This document shows, piece by piece, positions 7,625 to 16,058 of a stretch of 64,000 nucleotides of DNA. This DNA is from Aequorivita sp. (GTDB taxonomy: Bacteria > Bacteroidota > Bacteroidia > Flavobacteriales > Flavobacteriaceae): contig JAGXGE010000004.1 of the NCBI GenBank assembly GCA_024637015.1, forward strand, positions 124,001 through 188,000, in the 5' to 3' direction. How positions within the stretch are numbered: position 1 is the stretch's first letter; each line of letters opens with the position of its first letter. Below the pieces are notes generated by a model. The model was not told where the DNA came from, searched no databases, and saw only the letters and a list, made by a program, of their open reading frames with translations. The position numbers and the translations under genes are program-made.

Positions 7625-10015
7625 TTGAACAAACTTTTCAGCATCGGGTTTTGGGGTTGGGTAGCCCGCTTTATTTTACGGAACCGAACCGGGATTTTAA
7701 TAGTTATTGCAGTCATTACCGTACTGCTCGCACTTCAGTGGAAGAATATGCGCTTTACTTATACCGAAGCCAATCTACTGCCAGATGATCACCCCATCAA
7801 TCTTGAGTACGATCAGTTTCTTTCACATTTTGGCGAAGAGGGCAACCTGATTGTTATGGGGGTGAAGGATTCTACCATCTTTACACCAGAGAAATTCAAG
7901 GCTTGGAACCAACTTTCAAAAGATATTGCCAAATTCAAAGAGGTAGAGCTTACGCTTTCCGTTGGCAATCTTCAAAAACTGGAAAAGAAAACGGACACCA
8001 CTGGTTTTGAATTGGTTCCTTTTATAAAAGATTCCGTTTTTACCGATGCAAATCTTGCAGCATATAAGGACGAGCTTTTCAACAAACTTCCATTTTATGA
8101 TGGACTTATTTACAGCCCAGATAAACAATCCATCCGTTCGGCCATCTATCTTAAAAAAGAAATTGTAAACACTTCGGAACGTCGTGATTTTGTTGTGGAT
8201 GATCTAATTCCGCTTATTAAAAAATTTGAGGCGGAGACGGGTGTAAAAGTACATACTTCGGGTATGCCATACATACGCACTCTGAATTCACAGAGTATTA
8301 TTGACGAGATTGGACTTTTTATTGCAGCGGCGCTTTTGGTAACCTCGCTTATCTTTTTCTTCTTTTTCCGCTCTTGGCGTGCTACATTTATTTCTATGTG
8401 TACCGTGATTATCGGGGTTATGTGGGCCTTCGGGTTTTTGGGTCTGATGCATTATGAAATTACGGTGCTAACGGCTTTGATTCCGCCTTTGATCATCGTG
8501 ATTGGAATTCCAAACTGTATTTTTCTTATCAATAAATATCAACAGGAGATAAAACTACACGGAAACCAAGCTAAATCATTACAACGCGTAATTACAAAAG
8601 TGGGTAACGCCACGTTGATGACAAACTTAACGACGGCTTCGGGGTTTGCCACTTTTATTTTGGTGAAGAGTGAACTGTTGAGTGAATTTGGTATTGTGGC
8701 TTCCATCAATATTGTAGCTATCTTTTTGTTGAGTTTGTTTATCATTCCGATTATCTATAGTTATATGCCCGTGCCCAAGGACAAACATTTGAAGCATCTG
8801 AACAAAACGTGGATAAATAAGTTTGTGAATTGGATAGAGCGCATGGTAAAAGAGCGCCGCATCACAATTTATATTGTAGCGGTTGCACTTCTTTGCGTTA
8901 GCATTATTGGAATTTTCAACATTAAAATTTCGGGCAGCCTTATTGAAGATATGCCTAAGAATACTGGCTTCTTTGAAGATATCCGCTTTTTTGAAAAGGA
9001 ATATGAAGGCATAATGCCACTGGAAATAATGGTAGATACGAAGAAACAAAAAGGTGTTATGAGCCTCGCCACTTTAAAACGTATTGACGAACTGCAAGAC
9101 CACATTAAAGAAATTCCTGAATTTGCGAAACCTCTTTCTGTAGTGGAATTGGTGAAATATTCCAAACAAGCTTATTATAATGGCAATCCGGATTATTACC
9201 AACTTCCCAATAGTCAGGAAAAGAATTTTATACTTAGTTACGCCAAAAGCAGCAATACCAATACAAATCTTTTAAGTAGCTATGTAGACAGTACTGGCCA
9301 GTTTGCACGGATTACTACGTTTATGAAAGATACTAAGCCAGACAGGTTTAGCCGTATTGAAGAAGATCTCCACAAGGAAATAACCAAAGTTTTTCCTCCC
9401 GAGCGCTATAATGTTTCGGTAACCGGAAAAGCATTGGTTTTTCAAAAAGGAACGCATTATCTGGTGAATAACCTAATCCTTTCGCTTTCACTGGCCATCT
9501 TTTTAATTGCTTTGTTTATGGCGTGGATGTTCCGAAGTTTTAAAATGATTTTAATTTCATTGATTCCAAACCTACTTCCATTAATTATAACAGCCGGAGT
9601 AATGGGCTTTGTGGGCGTTCCCATAAAACCTTCTACTATTTTGGTGTTCAGTATTGCGTTCGGAATTTCGGTAGATGATACTATTCACTTCCTCGCAAAA
9701 TACAGGCAGGAACTGATAGCCAACAATTGGAAAATCAAAAAGTCTGTCTATGCAGCACTTCGCGAGAGCACTGTAAGTATGTTTTATACTTCCATTGTGC
9801 TTTTCTTTGGGTTTTCGGTATTCACCATTTCCAGTTTTGGAGGCACGGTGGCTTTAGGAGCCTTGGTTTCAATAACATTGCTTTTTGCAATGTTGGCCAA
9901 TCTACTATTGCTTCCCACACTCCTACTTTCTCTGGAAAGAAGTATTGCGAATAAGGAAACAATGAAAAAACCTTCTATTGAGATTTTGACGGATGATGAA
10001 GAAGATGTTTCATAA
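7625..10015 (+). CDS. MMPL/RND-superfamily exporter
   Basis: 796-residue inner-membrane protein with the duplicated RND layout: TM1 at about residues 22-42, a large periplasmic loop, five TM helices (about 225-385), then TM7 near 415, a second periplasmic loop, and a final TM bundle (about 615-770). The segment SIAFGISVDDTIHFLAKYRQE carries the TM acidic residues typical of the proton relay in the hydrophobe/MMPL branch. Such two-half proteins of about 800 residues export lipids or hopanoid-like hydrophobic molecules; the substrate here is unknown. The start codon is TTG at 7625, since no ATG occurs before residue 42 and the -7 box at 7596-7603 is placed correctly. It is followed closely by asnS, which has its own promoter. 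Confidence 0.8.
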   Translation: MNKLFSIGFWGWVARFILRNRTGILIVIAVITVLLALQWKNMRFTYTEANLLPDDHPINLEYDQFLSHFGEEGNLIVMGVKDSTIFTPEKFKAWNQLSKDIAKFKEVELTLSVGNLQKLEKKTDTTGFELVPFIKDSVFTDANLAAYKDELFNKLPFYDGLIYSPDKQSIRSAIYLKKEIVNTSERRDFVVDDLIPLIKKFEAETGVKVHTSGMPYIRTLNSQSIIDEIGLFIAAALLVTSLIFFFFFRSWRATFISMCTVIIGVMWAFGFLGLMHYEITVLTALIPPLIIVIGIPNCIFLINKYQQEIKLHGNQAKSLQRVITKVGNATLMTNLTTASGFATFILVKSELLSEFGIVASINIVAIFLLSLFIIPIIYSYMPVPKDKHLKHLNKTWINKFVNWIERMVKERRITIYIVAVALLCVSIIGIFNIKISGSLIEDMPKNTGFFEDIRFFEKEYEGIMPLEIMVDTKKQKGVMSLATLKRIDELQDHIKEIPEFAKPLSVVELVKYSKQAYYNGNPDYYQLPNSQEKNFILSYAKSSNTNTNLLSSYVDSTGQFARITTFMKDTKPDRFSRIEEDLHKEITKVFPPERYNVSVTGKALVFQKGTHYLVNNLILSLSLAIFLIALFMAWMFRSFKMILISLIPNLLPLIITAGVMGFVGVPIKPSTILVFSIAFGISVDDTIHFLAKYRQELIANNWKIKKSVYAALRESTVSMFYTSIVLFFGFSVFTISSFGGTVALGALVSITLLFAMLANLLLLPTLLLSLERSIANKETMKKPSIEILTDDEEDVS

Positions 10016-10039
10016 TTCTCAATTCAGAATTAAAAAAAT

Positions 10040-10047
10040 TATATTTG
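10040..10047 (+). promoter_or_regulatory. -7 promoter element of asnS
   Basis: TATATTTG, an exact TAnnTTTG match, 19 bp before the asnS ATG. Confidence 0.6.
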
Positions 10048-10066
10048 CTCCTCTTAAAAAACGACC

Positions 10067-11509
10067 ATGCAAGACAAGACTATAGATGAATTGTTGAAAA
10101 CCGAGCCGACACATCACGATGTGATTGTTAGAGGTTGGGTGCGCTCATTTAGAAGCAACCGATTCATAGCTTTAAACGACGGATCTACCATAAAAACGCT
10201 ACAATGTGTGGTGGATTTTGAAAATTTTGAAGAAGAAATTCTGAAAAAAGTAACCGTTGGTGCGGCTATTGAAGTTTCTGGAATTTTAGTGGAAAGCCAA
10301 GGACAGGGCCAAACGATAGAAATACAGGTTTCAAAACTTACTATATTAGGAGAAGCAAATCCAGAAGATGTTAAACTAACCATCCTTTCGCCGAAAAGAC
10401 ATTCCTTAGAAACCTTGCGCGAGCAGGCGCATTTGCGAATCCGAACCAATACTTTTGGCGCGGTAATGCGTACACGTTCTAAACTTGCTTTTGCGGTGCA
10501 TGAATATTTTCAGAAAAACGGATTTAACTATATGCACGCGCCAATCATAACAGGAAGTGATGCGGAAGGTGCAGGTGAAATGTTTCGCGTTTCAGCATTG
10601 GATGCTAAAAATCCGCCGCTTGATGAAAACGGAAATGTAAATTATAAAGAAGATTTCTTCGAAAAGGAAACAAATCTTACTGTTAGCGGCCAATTGGAAG
10701 CTGAAACTTACGCGATGGCGCTTGGGAAGGTTTATACTTTCGGCCCAACTTTTAGAGCTGAAAATTCAAACACTAGCCGTCACTTGGCAGAATTTTGGAT
10801 GATTGAGCCAGAAGTTGCTTTCAACGATTTGGACGCCAATATGGATTTAGCGGAAGATTTTATAAAGTATGTTGTAAACTTTGCTTTGGAAAATTGCGCC
10901 GACGATCTTGAATTTCTTGAAAACCGTTTGCTGGAAGAAGAAAAAAGCAAACCACAAGATCAGCGCAGTGAAATGAAACTTCGCCAAAAGCTTCACTTTA
11001 TTTTGGAAAACAATTTCAAAAGAGTGACTTATACCGAAGCGATTGACATTCTAAAAAATTCAACTCCTAATAAAAAGAAAAAATTCAAATATCTAATTGA
11101 CGAATGGGGTGCCGATCTACAGAGCGAGCACGAACGCTTTTTGGTTGAAAAGCATTTTAAATGTCCTGTAATTCTTTTTGATTATCCCGCAAAAATTAAG
11201 GCATTTTATATGCGTTTGAATGATGACGGAAACACCGTTCGCGCCATGGACGTACTTTTTCCCGGAATTGGGGAAATTGTTGGAGGTTCGCAGCGGGAAG
11301 AGCGTTACGAAGTTCTAAAGCAAAAAATGGAAGCAATGGACATTAGTGCTGAGGAGCTCTATTGGTATTTGGATCTTCGCAAGTTCGGAACCGCCGTTCA
11401 CAGTGGTTTTGGGCTTGGTTTTGAACGTTTGGTACAGTTTACAACGGGAATGGGTAACATTCGCGATGTAATTCCTTACCCAAGAACTCCTGGCAACGCT
11501 GAATTTTAA
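10067..11509 (+). CDS. asnS: Asparaginyl-tRNA synthetase
   Basis: 480-residue class IIb aminoacyl-tRNA synthetase that charges tRNA-Asn. The N-terminal OB-fold anticodon-binding domain (residues about 15-110, VIVRGWVRSFRSNRFIALNDG) precedes the catalytic core. Motif 2 region TFGPTFRAENSNTSRHLAEFWMIEPE and motif 3 FGLGFERLVQFTTGMGNIRDVIPYPRTPG are present, and both are AsnRS rather than AspRS type. A separate bacterial AspS is encoded at 43545, so this organism charges Asn directly. It ends 9 nt from the convergent yceI-like gene. Confidence 0.97.
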   Translation: MQDKTIDELLKTEPTHHDVIVRGWVRSFRSNRFIALNDGSTIKTLQCVVDFENFEEEILKKVTVGAAIEVSGILVESQGQGQTIEIQVSKLTILGEANPEDVKLTILSPKRHSLETLREQAHLRIRTNTFGAVMRTRSKLAFAVHEYFQKNGFNYMHAPIITGSDAEGAGEMFRVSALDAKNPPLDENGNVNYKEDFFEKETNLTVSGQLEAETYAMALGKVYTFGPTFRAENSNTSRHLAEFWMIEPEVAFNDLDANMDLAEDFIKYVVNFALENCADDLEFLENRLLEEEKSKPQDQRSEMKLRQKLHFILENNFKRVTYTEAIDILKNSTPNKKKKFKYLIDEWGADLQSEHERFLVEKHFKCPVILFDYPAKIKAFYMRLNDDGNTVRAMDVLFPGIGEIVGGSQREERYEVLKQKMEAMDISAEELYWYLDLRKFGTAVHSGFGLGFERLVQFTTGMGNIRDVIPYPRTPGNAEF

Positions 11510-11518
11510 AAGAATCTT

Positions 11519-12061
11519 TTATTTTTTCAGAAGTTCAAAATTGAAGGCTATTTGCACTTCATCTGAAACTTTGCTTTGCACAATTTTTGGGATTTTAATA
11601 TCAAAATCGGAAGGATGTGCCGTAAAGTGTCCTGATAAAATGATTTTATCATTGGCGTATTCCAAACTAACAGGAATTTTAGAGAATTGTTTTGTTACTC
11701 CGTGAAATTCAAGTTCGCCGTCAATGAATAAATTATTTGTTGTGTTAAGCTTTTCAAAAGAGAATTCAATCAACTTTCCTTTGAAAGTAGCCTTGGGAAA
11801 TTTGTCAGATTCAGCGTAATTTTCATTAAAGTGTTCTTCCATTAAAGCATTTTTAAATCGGAAAGCCTTAACAAGCGCAAGCGCAGCTATCTCGCCATTT
11901 TCGGTATTAATAATAACAGTTACAGAATTGTTTTTTGCTGCGACCTCCTCAAAAGATGGCACGGAGGCTTCAAAATTTAATGTACCCGTTTTGGTTATAA
12001 ATTTATTTTGACCAAAGGAAATGGTGCAAATAAATAGGGAGATATAGAGTATTCTTTTCAT
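11519..12061 (-). CDS. YceI-family periplasmic protein
   Basis: 180 residues with a signal peptide (cleavage after about residue 17, SFGQ). The remainder is a YceI-like lipocalin barrel: strands around residues 25-60, KFPKATFKGKLIEF near the middle, and a C-terminal DFDIKIPKIV segment. YceI proteins bind polyisoprenoid or other amphiphilic ligands, and several are encoded next to cytochromes. This is the last gene of a tight minus-strand operon (5-nt gap to the cytochrome gene). Its ligand is unknown; a quinone-like or isoprenoid lipid would fit the redox neighbours, but that is inference. Confidence 0.8.
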   Translation of the reverse strand: MKRILYISLFICTISFGQNKFITKTGTLNFEASVPSFEEVAAKNNSVTVIINTENGEIAALALVKAFRFKNALMEEHFNENYAESDKFPKATFKGKLIEFSFEKLNTTNNLFIDGELEFHGVTKQFSKIPVSLEYANDKIILSGHFTAHPSDFDIKIPKIVQSKVSDEVQIAFNFELLKK

Positions 12062-12066
12062 AATTT

Positions 12067-12441
12067 CTATTCTTCGATTAATCCATCCTCATTCCATTGA
12101 ATGATGATATCTATTAAATTTTGGGGCAATCTTTGTCCGCCAAATGGCATCAAGAAAGCGGGATTTTGGCTGGAAATACGGCCAATCAAGTTTCTATTTT
12201 GAACTGCTTCCTTTACATTTTCATAGCTAACTAAAGGCATTGGCGCACCATTTTGCGGCGGATTGGAATGGCAAGTAATACAATTATTGTCAATTATTGG
12301 CTTTACATCCTCATTGAAAGTTAACGCTTCAGGTATTGGAGTTGCATCAATCAAATCTTCCTCACTTGCGGCAGTGCAGCCCATTAAAATCATCATTGAG
12401 CTTAACAGTATCATTTGCAATAAATTCCTTTTCATAGACAT
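12067..12441 (-). CDS. Small cytochrome c lipoprotein
   Basis: 124 residues. A lipobox ends at Cys22 (LMGC), so the protein should be lipid-anchored in the periplasm or at the surface. A single haem c site, C54-I-T-C57-H58, follows, and Met98 (AFLMPFGG) is a plausible distal ligand. The central PPQNGAPMPLVSYENV resembles the loop of single-haem domains found in many Bacteroidota c-type cytochromes. A second possible start is the Met at residue 3. It lies 4-5 nt from genes on both sides, inside an operon with a cupredoxin. Likely role: one-electron carrier at the cell envelope. Confidence 0.82.
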   Translation of the reverse strand: MSMKRNLLQMILLSSMMILMGCTAASEEDLIDATPIPEALTFNEDVKPIIDNNCITCHSNPPQNGAPMPLVSYENVKEAVQNRNLIGRISSQNPAFLMPFGGQRLPQNLIDIIIQWNEDGLIEE

Positions 12442-12445
12442 GCTT

Positions 12446-13297
12446 TTAAAATACTCTGCTTAAATTAAATCCGAAATAAATATCACCATCCCCCCAATCT
12501 CCAGAGGCTTGACCTAAAAACCCATTGGTGTTCATTGGTTGTGCGTTGGTAAAATGCATTTGGAAAACATGACCTCCCGTTTCAAGATCTATACCAACTG
12601 ACAATGGGTTTTTGAAAGGTGATGTACTGGCACGGTTTAAGTGGATACCATAATCCATATTCAGCGACCAGCGTTTTCCTAACTTGTAGCGCCCTCCTAC
12701 TCCAATTGCAAACTGGGCGTTGTCCTGTTCGTTAATCGCAACATAATTATCATGAAAATAAGTAGGTGCTATTTCCACAGAAAAATTGGTGTTCAGTTTT
12801 CTGGAAATTAAAACTTGAGTCGCGTATGACAAGCGATGTTTAAACTTCAATTTTGGAAGATTGTCTTTATCCAAAGCTGTATTAATCATCAAAGAATTAT
12901 ACCCAACAACGGTAAATGGAAATCCATTTTCCTGTTGATTTACCAATCTGTATTTTAAAGAACCTTCATAAATTTTTTGATACGAGCTACGCGAAACACC
13001 GATATTCAACCCATCAGAAATTCCATAGATAAAATTCAATCTAGTAACTGCGTCGTCGAGACCAAAAAAGCTATCGAAACCATTTTCAATACTTCCAAAC
13101 CTGTGGGAAACTATAAGTGTAAGCTCCTTTTTAGCTACTAATTTTGTGGATTCAAAATTTACAATTTTAAGGCCTTTAAAGGTAGCTGTTGTATAGTAGC
13201 CCTCTGTTAAAGAGTCATTGTCAATTTCGGCAAGAAGGTCTTCTTGGGCAAAGGCCAAAACTGGTATCCACAAAATTAGCAGTAAAAAAAATTTCAA
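12446..13297 (-). CDS. DUF5777-type outer-membrane beta-barrel protein
   Basis: 283 residues with a signal peptide ending near AFAQ (residue 18). The protein is made of amphipathic strands with a short C-terminal strand ending SRVF, typical of an outer-membrane barrel. Segments such as SHRFGSIENGFDSFFGLDDAVTR and LNFIYGISDGLNIGVSRSS are what I associate with DUF5777. Homologues sit beside cytochrome c and YceI genes in other Bacteroidota, so this may be the membrane component of that redox module. The reaction is not known. It is spaced 5 nt from the cupredoxin gene and 4 nt from the cytochrome gene. Confidence 0.75.
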   Translation of the reverse strand: MKFFLLLILWIPVLAFAQEDLLAEIDNDSLTEGYYTTATFKGLKIVNFESTKLVAKKELTLIVSHRFGSIENGFDSFFGLDDAVTRLNFIYGISDGLNIGVSRSSYQKIYEGSLKYRLVNQQENGFPFTVVGYNSLMINTALDKDNLPKLKFKHRLSYATQVLISRKLNTNFSVEIAPTYFHDNYVAINEQDNAQFAIGVGGRYKLGKRWSLNMDYGIHLNRASTSPFKNPLSVGIDLETGGHVFQMHFTNAQPMNTNGFLGQASGDWGDGDIYFGFNLSRVF

Positions 13298-13302
13298 AAG
13301 AA

Positions 13303-13893
13303 TCAGTTTTTAATGAATCTTTCCGTTTGCATGGATTCACCTGAAACTACTTTTAAGAAATAGCTTCCTGTGTTCCAACTAGAGATATTTATTGCGATGT
13401 TATCTTCTGATTCAAATTCTTGTGAATAGATCTGCTTTCCTAAAATATCATAGGCGGTTATTTGTCCCGTTTGCATATTTTTAGGCAATACCAAATTTAT
13501 GGTTGAAGATGCGGGATTTGGGTAAATACTAATTTTGTTCAATTCATTTTCTTCTACACCCAAAACTTCTAATACTGTAATATTTCCAGACATACTTGCT
13601 GCCCCATGAATTCCACAAAAATAGTTATTGTCGCCCACCACAGTAAAAGTATAGGAATAGGTTTCACCCATACCCGTAATAACCCCACTATTAAATGTCT
13701 CAACAGAATTTCCAGATTCATTTTCAACAGTATGGGGAAGAGCATCCCCCCAAGTCCAAATAACGGTATCGCCTTGATCAATGGTTAAATCTACATTGGC
13801 TCCAATGCCCGTGAACCAATCCAGGTTATAGGTAGTTTGAGCGTTTGCGGCAAAAAAGCCTAAAAAGGTCAGTAATAATAGTTTTGTTTTCAT
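13303..13893 (-). CDS. Secreted cupredoxin with T9SS sorting domain
   Basis: 196 residues. A signal peptide (1-19) is followed by a plastocyanin-like domain (about 20-110). All four type 1 copper ligands are visible: His54 (LPHTVEN), Cys93, His96 and Met101 (in YFCGIHGAASM). The last 75 residues form a type A T9SS C-terminal domain (ISIYPNPASSTINL to ERFIKN), so the protein should be exported by the type IX system and placed on the cell surface or released. It is probably a blue copper electron carrier working outside the cell, next to a lipoprotein cytochrome c. It lies in a six-gene minus-strand operon. Confidence 0.85.
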   Translation of the reverse strand: MKTKLLLLTFLGFFAANAQTTYNLDWFTGIGANVDLTIDQGDTVIWTWGDALPHTVENESGNSVETFNSGVITGMGETYSYTFTVVGDNNYFCGIHGAASMSGNITVLEVLGVEENELNKISIYPNPASSTINLVLPKNMQTGQITAYDILGKQIYSQEFESEDNIAINISSWNTGSYFLKVVSGESMQTERFIKN

Positions 13894-13908
13894 AATGATT
13901 TATTTAAG

Positions 13909-14286
13909 TTAATTAATAATACACTGGTCAAGTTTTATTTGTTCCAGTAAGTCGTCGTATCCTATAAATCGTCCTTTTACGGTGATTTTTGAATTTAGCT
14001 GTATTTCATTTTGGGTAAACTGTTCTGAAAATTGACAAAATACCATATCGCTTATTGTGATTTCGTTTTCACTGATTTCTGAAACAACTCCAGAAATTTC
14101 AATGGTTTCATTCAGGTACTTTTTTTGGGAAACCAAGGGATCATCATTAAATTCGGAATGGATTTTCTGAGCCGTCAATGAAAATTGGGCGTTTTCATTT
14201 TCAATATTTCGATGCTCTTTATATAGATAGTTATATCCTATAAAAGTTATTATTACTATCGCTATTAAAATCCAGTATCTACGCAT
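13909..14286 (-). CDS. Membrane-anchored OB-fold (tRNA_anti-like) protein
   Basis: 125 residues. One N-terminal TM or uncleaved signal segment (residues 4-20) precedes a small beta-rich domain: YLNETIEISGVVSEIS, then ITISDMVFCQF, then KITVKGRFIGYDDLLEQIKLDQC. This matches the tRNA_anti-like OB-fold family of Bacteroidota, whose members sit in the envelope and have no proven function. Two Cys residues (in VFCQF and LDQCIIN) could pair. It is between the acidic lipoprotein gene (12 nt) and the cupredoxin gene (15 nt). Confidence 0.7.
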   Translation of the reverse strand: MRRYWILIAIVIITFIGYNYLYKEHRNIENENAQFSLTAQKIHSEFNDDPLVSQKKYLNETIEISGVVSEISENEITISDMVFCQFSEQFTQNEIQLNSKITVKGRFIGYDDLLEQIKLDQCIIN

Positions 14287-14298
14287 TTGTTATTGATT

Positions 14299-15375
14299 TT
14301 AATTACAGTCGTTTACATAACGTATTTGGTCTTCGCCCAGCCTAAAGTCTACTTTTGTTCCATTCGGATTTTCTTCTATTTCGTGTAGCATCCATTCATT
14401 ATTACAGTCTGGAAGTGTAGGAATATCAATAACAACAATTATATTATTTGCTGAACCGCTGGCAGTCCATGTTCCTTCATAAGTCCATACTGAAAAAATA
14501 GAAATTACTGTTCCGTCTGGGTAAAAATTAAACACATAGTCATTATAATAATCTTCAGTATTACTGCTATCATCACGTCTTAGGCGATCTACTATCCAAT
14601 CTTGACAGCCAGTTAAATAAGTCATTAATTGATTGGTAGTACATTCATTACAATCATCGTCGTCATAATTATTGTCGTCATCTTCGTCACAGCTATCCTT
14701 ATACGTATCTATTACTGTTTCCAACTCGTTAAGATTTTCAACGTTCGTGATAGTTCCATCAGCAAGTGAAACAACTATTGGAAAATCCATGGTAACTATA
14801 TCATATTGCTCAATTTCATCTATAAAGACATAAAAGTCTTCATCATTATTAAAAATTGCAGTATCAATCATTTCACTGTTGGAATTGAATATGGACGCAG
14901 TAATTGGATATTGAAAATCTACGCATTCAATATCGTCATCGGCAATGTTTTCTCCATTGCAGTTGCTTGAAAAGCTGGAAAGTTCTTCGTAGTTGTTAAT
15001 GTTAACTTGAGAGTAGTCTTCTAAAATAATCGTGATTGGAAAGAATATCTCGATGGTATCTTCATCATCGTCAAACTCATCAAATACATCTTCAATCCTT
15101 TCATAATCCATTTCGTTATTTACTTCAATTTCGATATTGTTTGCAGAAACTGTGGCAGGCAATTTAACTTTGAAGCAATTGGCATTATCAATTATGTTAT
15201 CCACCGAGCCGTCATTGCTGATCGTTCGTTTTATTAAATTAAAAATGGGAGAATTCACTACCAAAGTTTCTTCCTCAGGTGGTTCAATAAGCTGCGTTTC
15301 CTCTTTTCGGCAAGAAGAAAATACCACTAAAAATGAGAGCGTAAGTAATGATATTTTTAGAGTTGTTATTTTCAT
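14299..15375 (-). CDS. Acidic, Cys-containing lipoprotein of unknown function
   Basis: 358 residues starting at the ATG (15375) that gives a clean lipoprotein signal: MKITTLKISLLTLSFLVVFSS then Cys22. The mature protein is extremely acidic, with runs such as DEFDDDEDT and DEDDDNNYDDDDC. It contains three repeated modules that each end in a statement of the type FPI(V/T)(I/V)xLxDxxxxxxxNxxEL. A C-terminal lipocalin-like section (YNDYVFNFYPDGTVISIF, then YEGTWTASGS) follows. No catalytic motif is seen. The Asp clusters suggest divalent-cation binding. It is the first gene of the minus-strand redox operon and is divergent from the sigma factor gene (111 nt). Confidence 0.7.
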   Translation of the reverse strand: MKITTLKISLLTLSFLVVFSSCRKEETQLIEPPEEETLVVNSPIFNLIKRTISNDGSVDNIIDNANCFKVKLPATVSANNIEIEVNNEMDYERIEDVFDEFDDDEDTIEIFFPITIILEDYSQVNINNYEELSSFSSNCNGENIADDDIECVDFQYPITASIFNSNSEMIDTAIFNNDEDFYVFIDEIEQYDIVTMDFPIVVSLADGTITNVENLNELETVIDTYKDSCDEDDDNNYDDDDCNECTTNQLMTYLTGCQDWIVDRLRRDDSSNTEDYYNDYVFNFYPDGTVISIFSVWTYEGTWTASGSANNIIVVIDIPTLPDCNNEWMLHEIEENPNGTKVDFRLGEDQIRYVNDCN

Positions 15376-15486
15376 AAAAAGATGAATAAAAATGTATTCT
15401 TTATAAATAGAACAACTCACTTCAAAAAAATCCTGAAAAAAACTGAAAGAATATTTCTATAACTTAGCAGAAGTAAAAACCTGACT

Positions 15487-16011
15487 TTGCCAAAAAAAAT
15501 TAACAACAACATCTGTGAGGAAATAATCTTTGAACGTATTTACAATAAATACGCAAAAGACCTTCATGATTTTCTTTACTATAAATTTGGGGAACAATTC
15601 AACCCGGGAGACAAAGCACAGGACGCATTTATGAAGCTTTGGGCCAATTGCAGGAAAGTCCCTCTTGAAAAGGCGAAATCATATCTCTTTACCATAGCGA
15701 ACAATATGATGCTAAACGAGGTTAAGCATCAAAAAGTGGTTTTAAAACACCAGAAAATAAAGCCCGAAAACTATACCAATGAAAGTCCAGAGTTTATTTT
15801 GGAAAAAGAACAATTTCTTGAACGGTACCAAAAAGCCTTGAAAAAACTAAGTGAGGAACAGCGTGTCGCTTTTTTGATGAATAAAGCCGAGGGGAAAAAA
15901 CACAGCGAAATAGCAGACATGTTAGGAGTAACTCGAAAAGTTGTGGAATACAGAATATATACCGCCTTTAGTTTTTTGAAAAACGAGCTTGAAGGGTTTA
16001 AAATAAAATAA
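15487..16011 (+). CDS. ECF-family RNA polymerase sigma factor (FecI-like)
   Basis: 174 residues. Sigma region 2 (about 15-80, with KAQDAFMKLWANCRKVP) and region 4 (about 110-165, LSEEQRVAFLMNKAEGKKHSEIADMLGVT, a helix-turn-helix) are separated by a short linker, the layout of extracytoplasmic-function sigmas. The start codon is TTG (15487); no ATG occurs before residue 49, which would remove region 2.1. It is followed 47 nt later by a FecR-type anti-sigma gene and then a TonB receptor with an STN domain, so it should be released when the receptor binds its ligand. Confidence 0.9.
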   Translation: MPKKINNNICEEIIFERIYNKYAKDLHDFLYYKFGEQFNPGDKAQDAFMKLWANCRKVPLEKAKSYLFTIANNMMLNEVKHQKVVLKHQKIKPENYTNESPEFILEKEQFLERYQKALKKLSEEQRVAFLMNKAEGKKHSEIADMLGVTRKVVEYRIYTAFSFLKNELEGFKIK

Positions 16012-16058
16012 TCAGGAGAAATACGGCTGAAGTTGTTATATACTAAAGTAATTGATTT

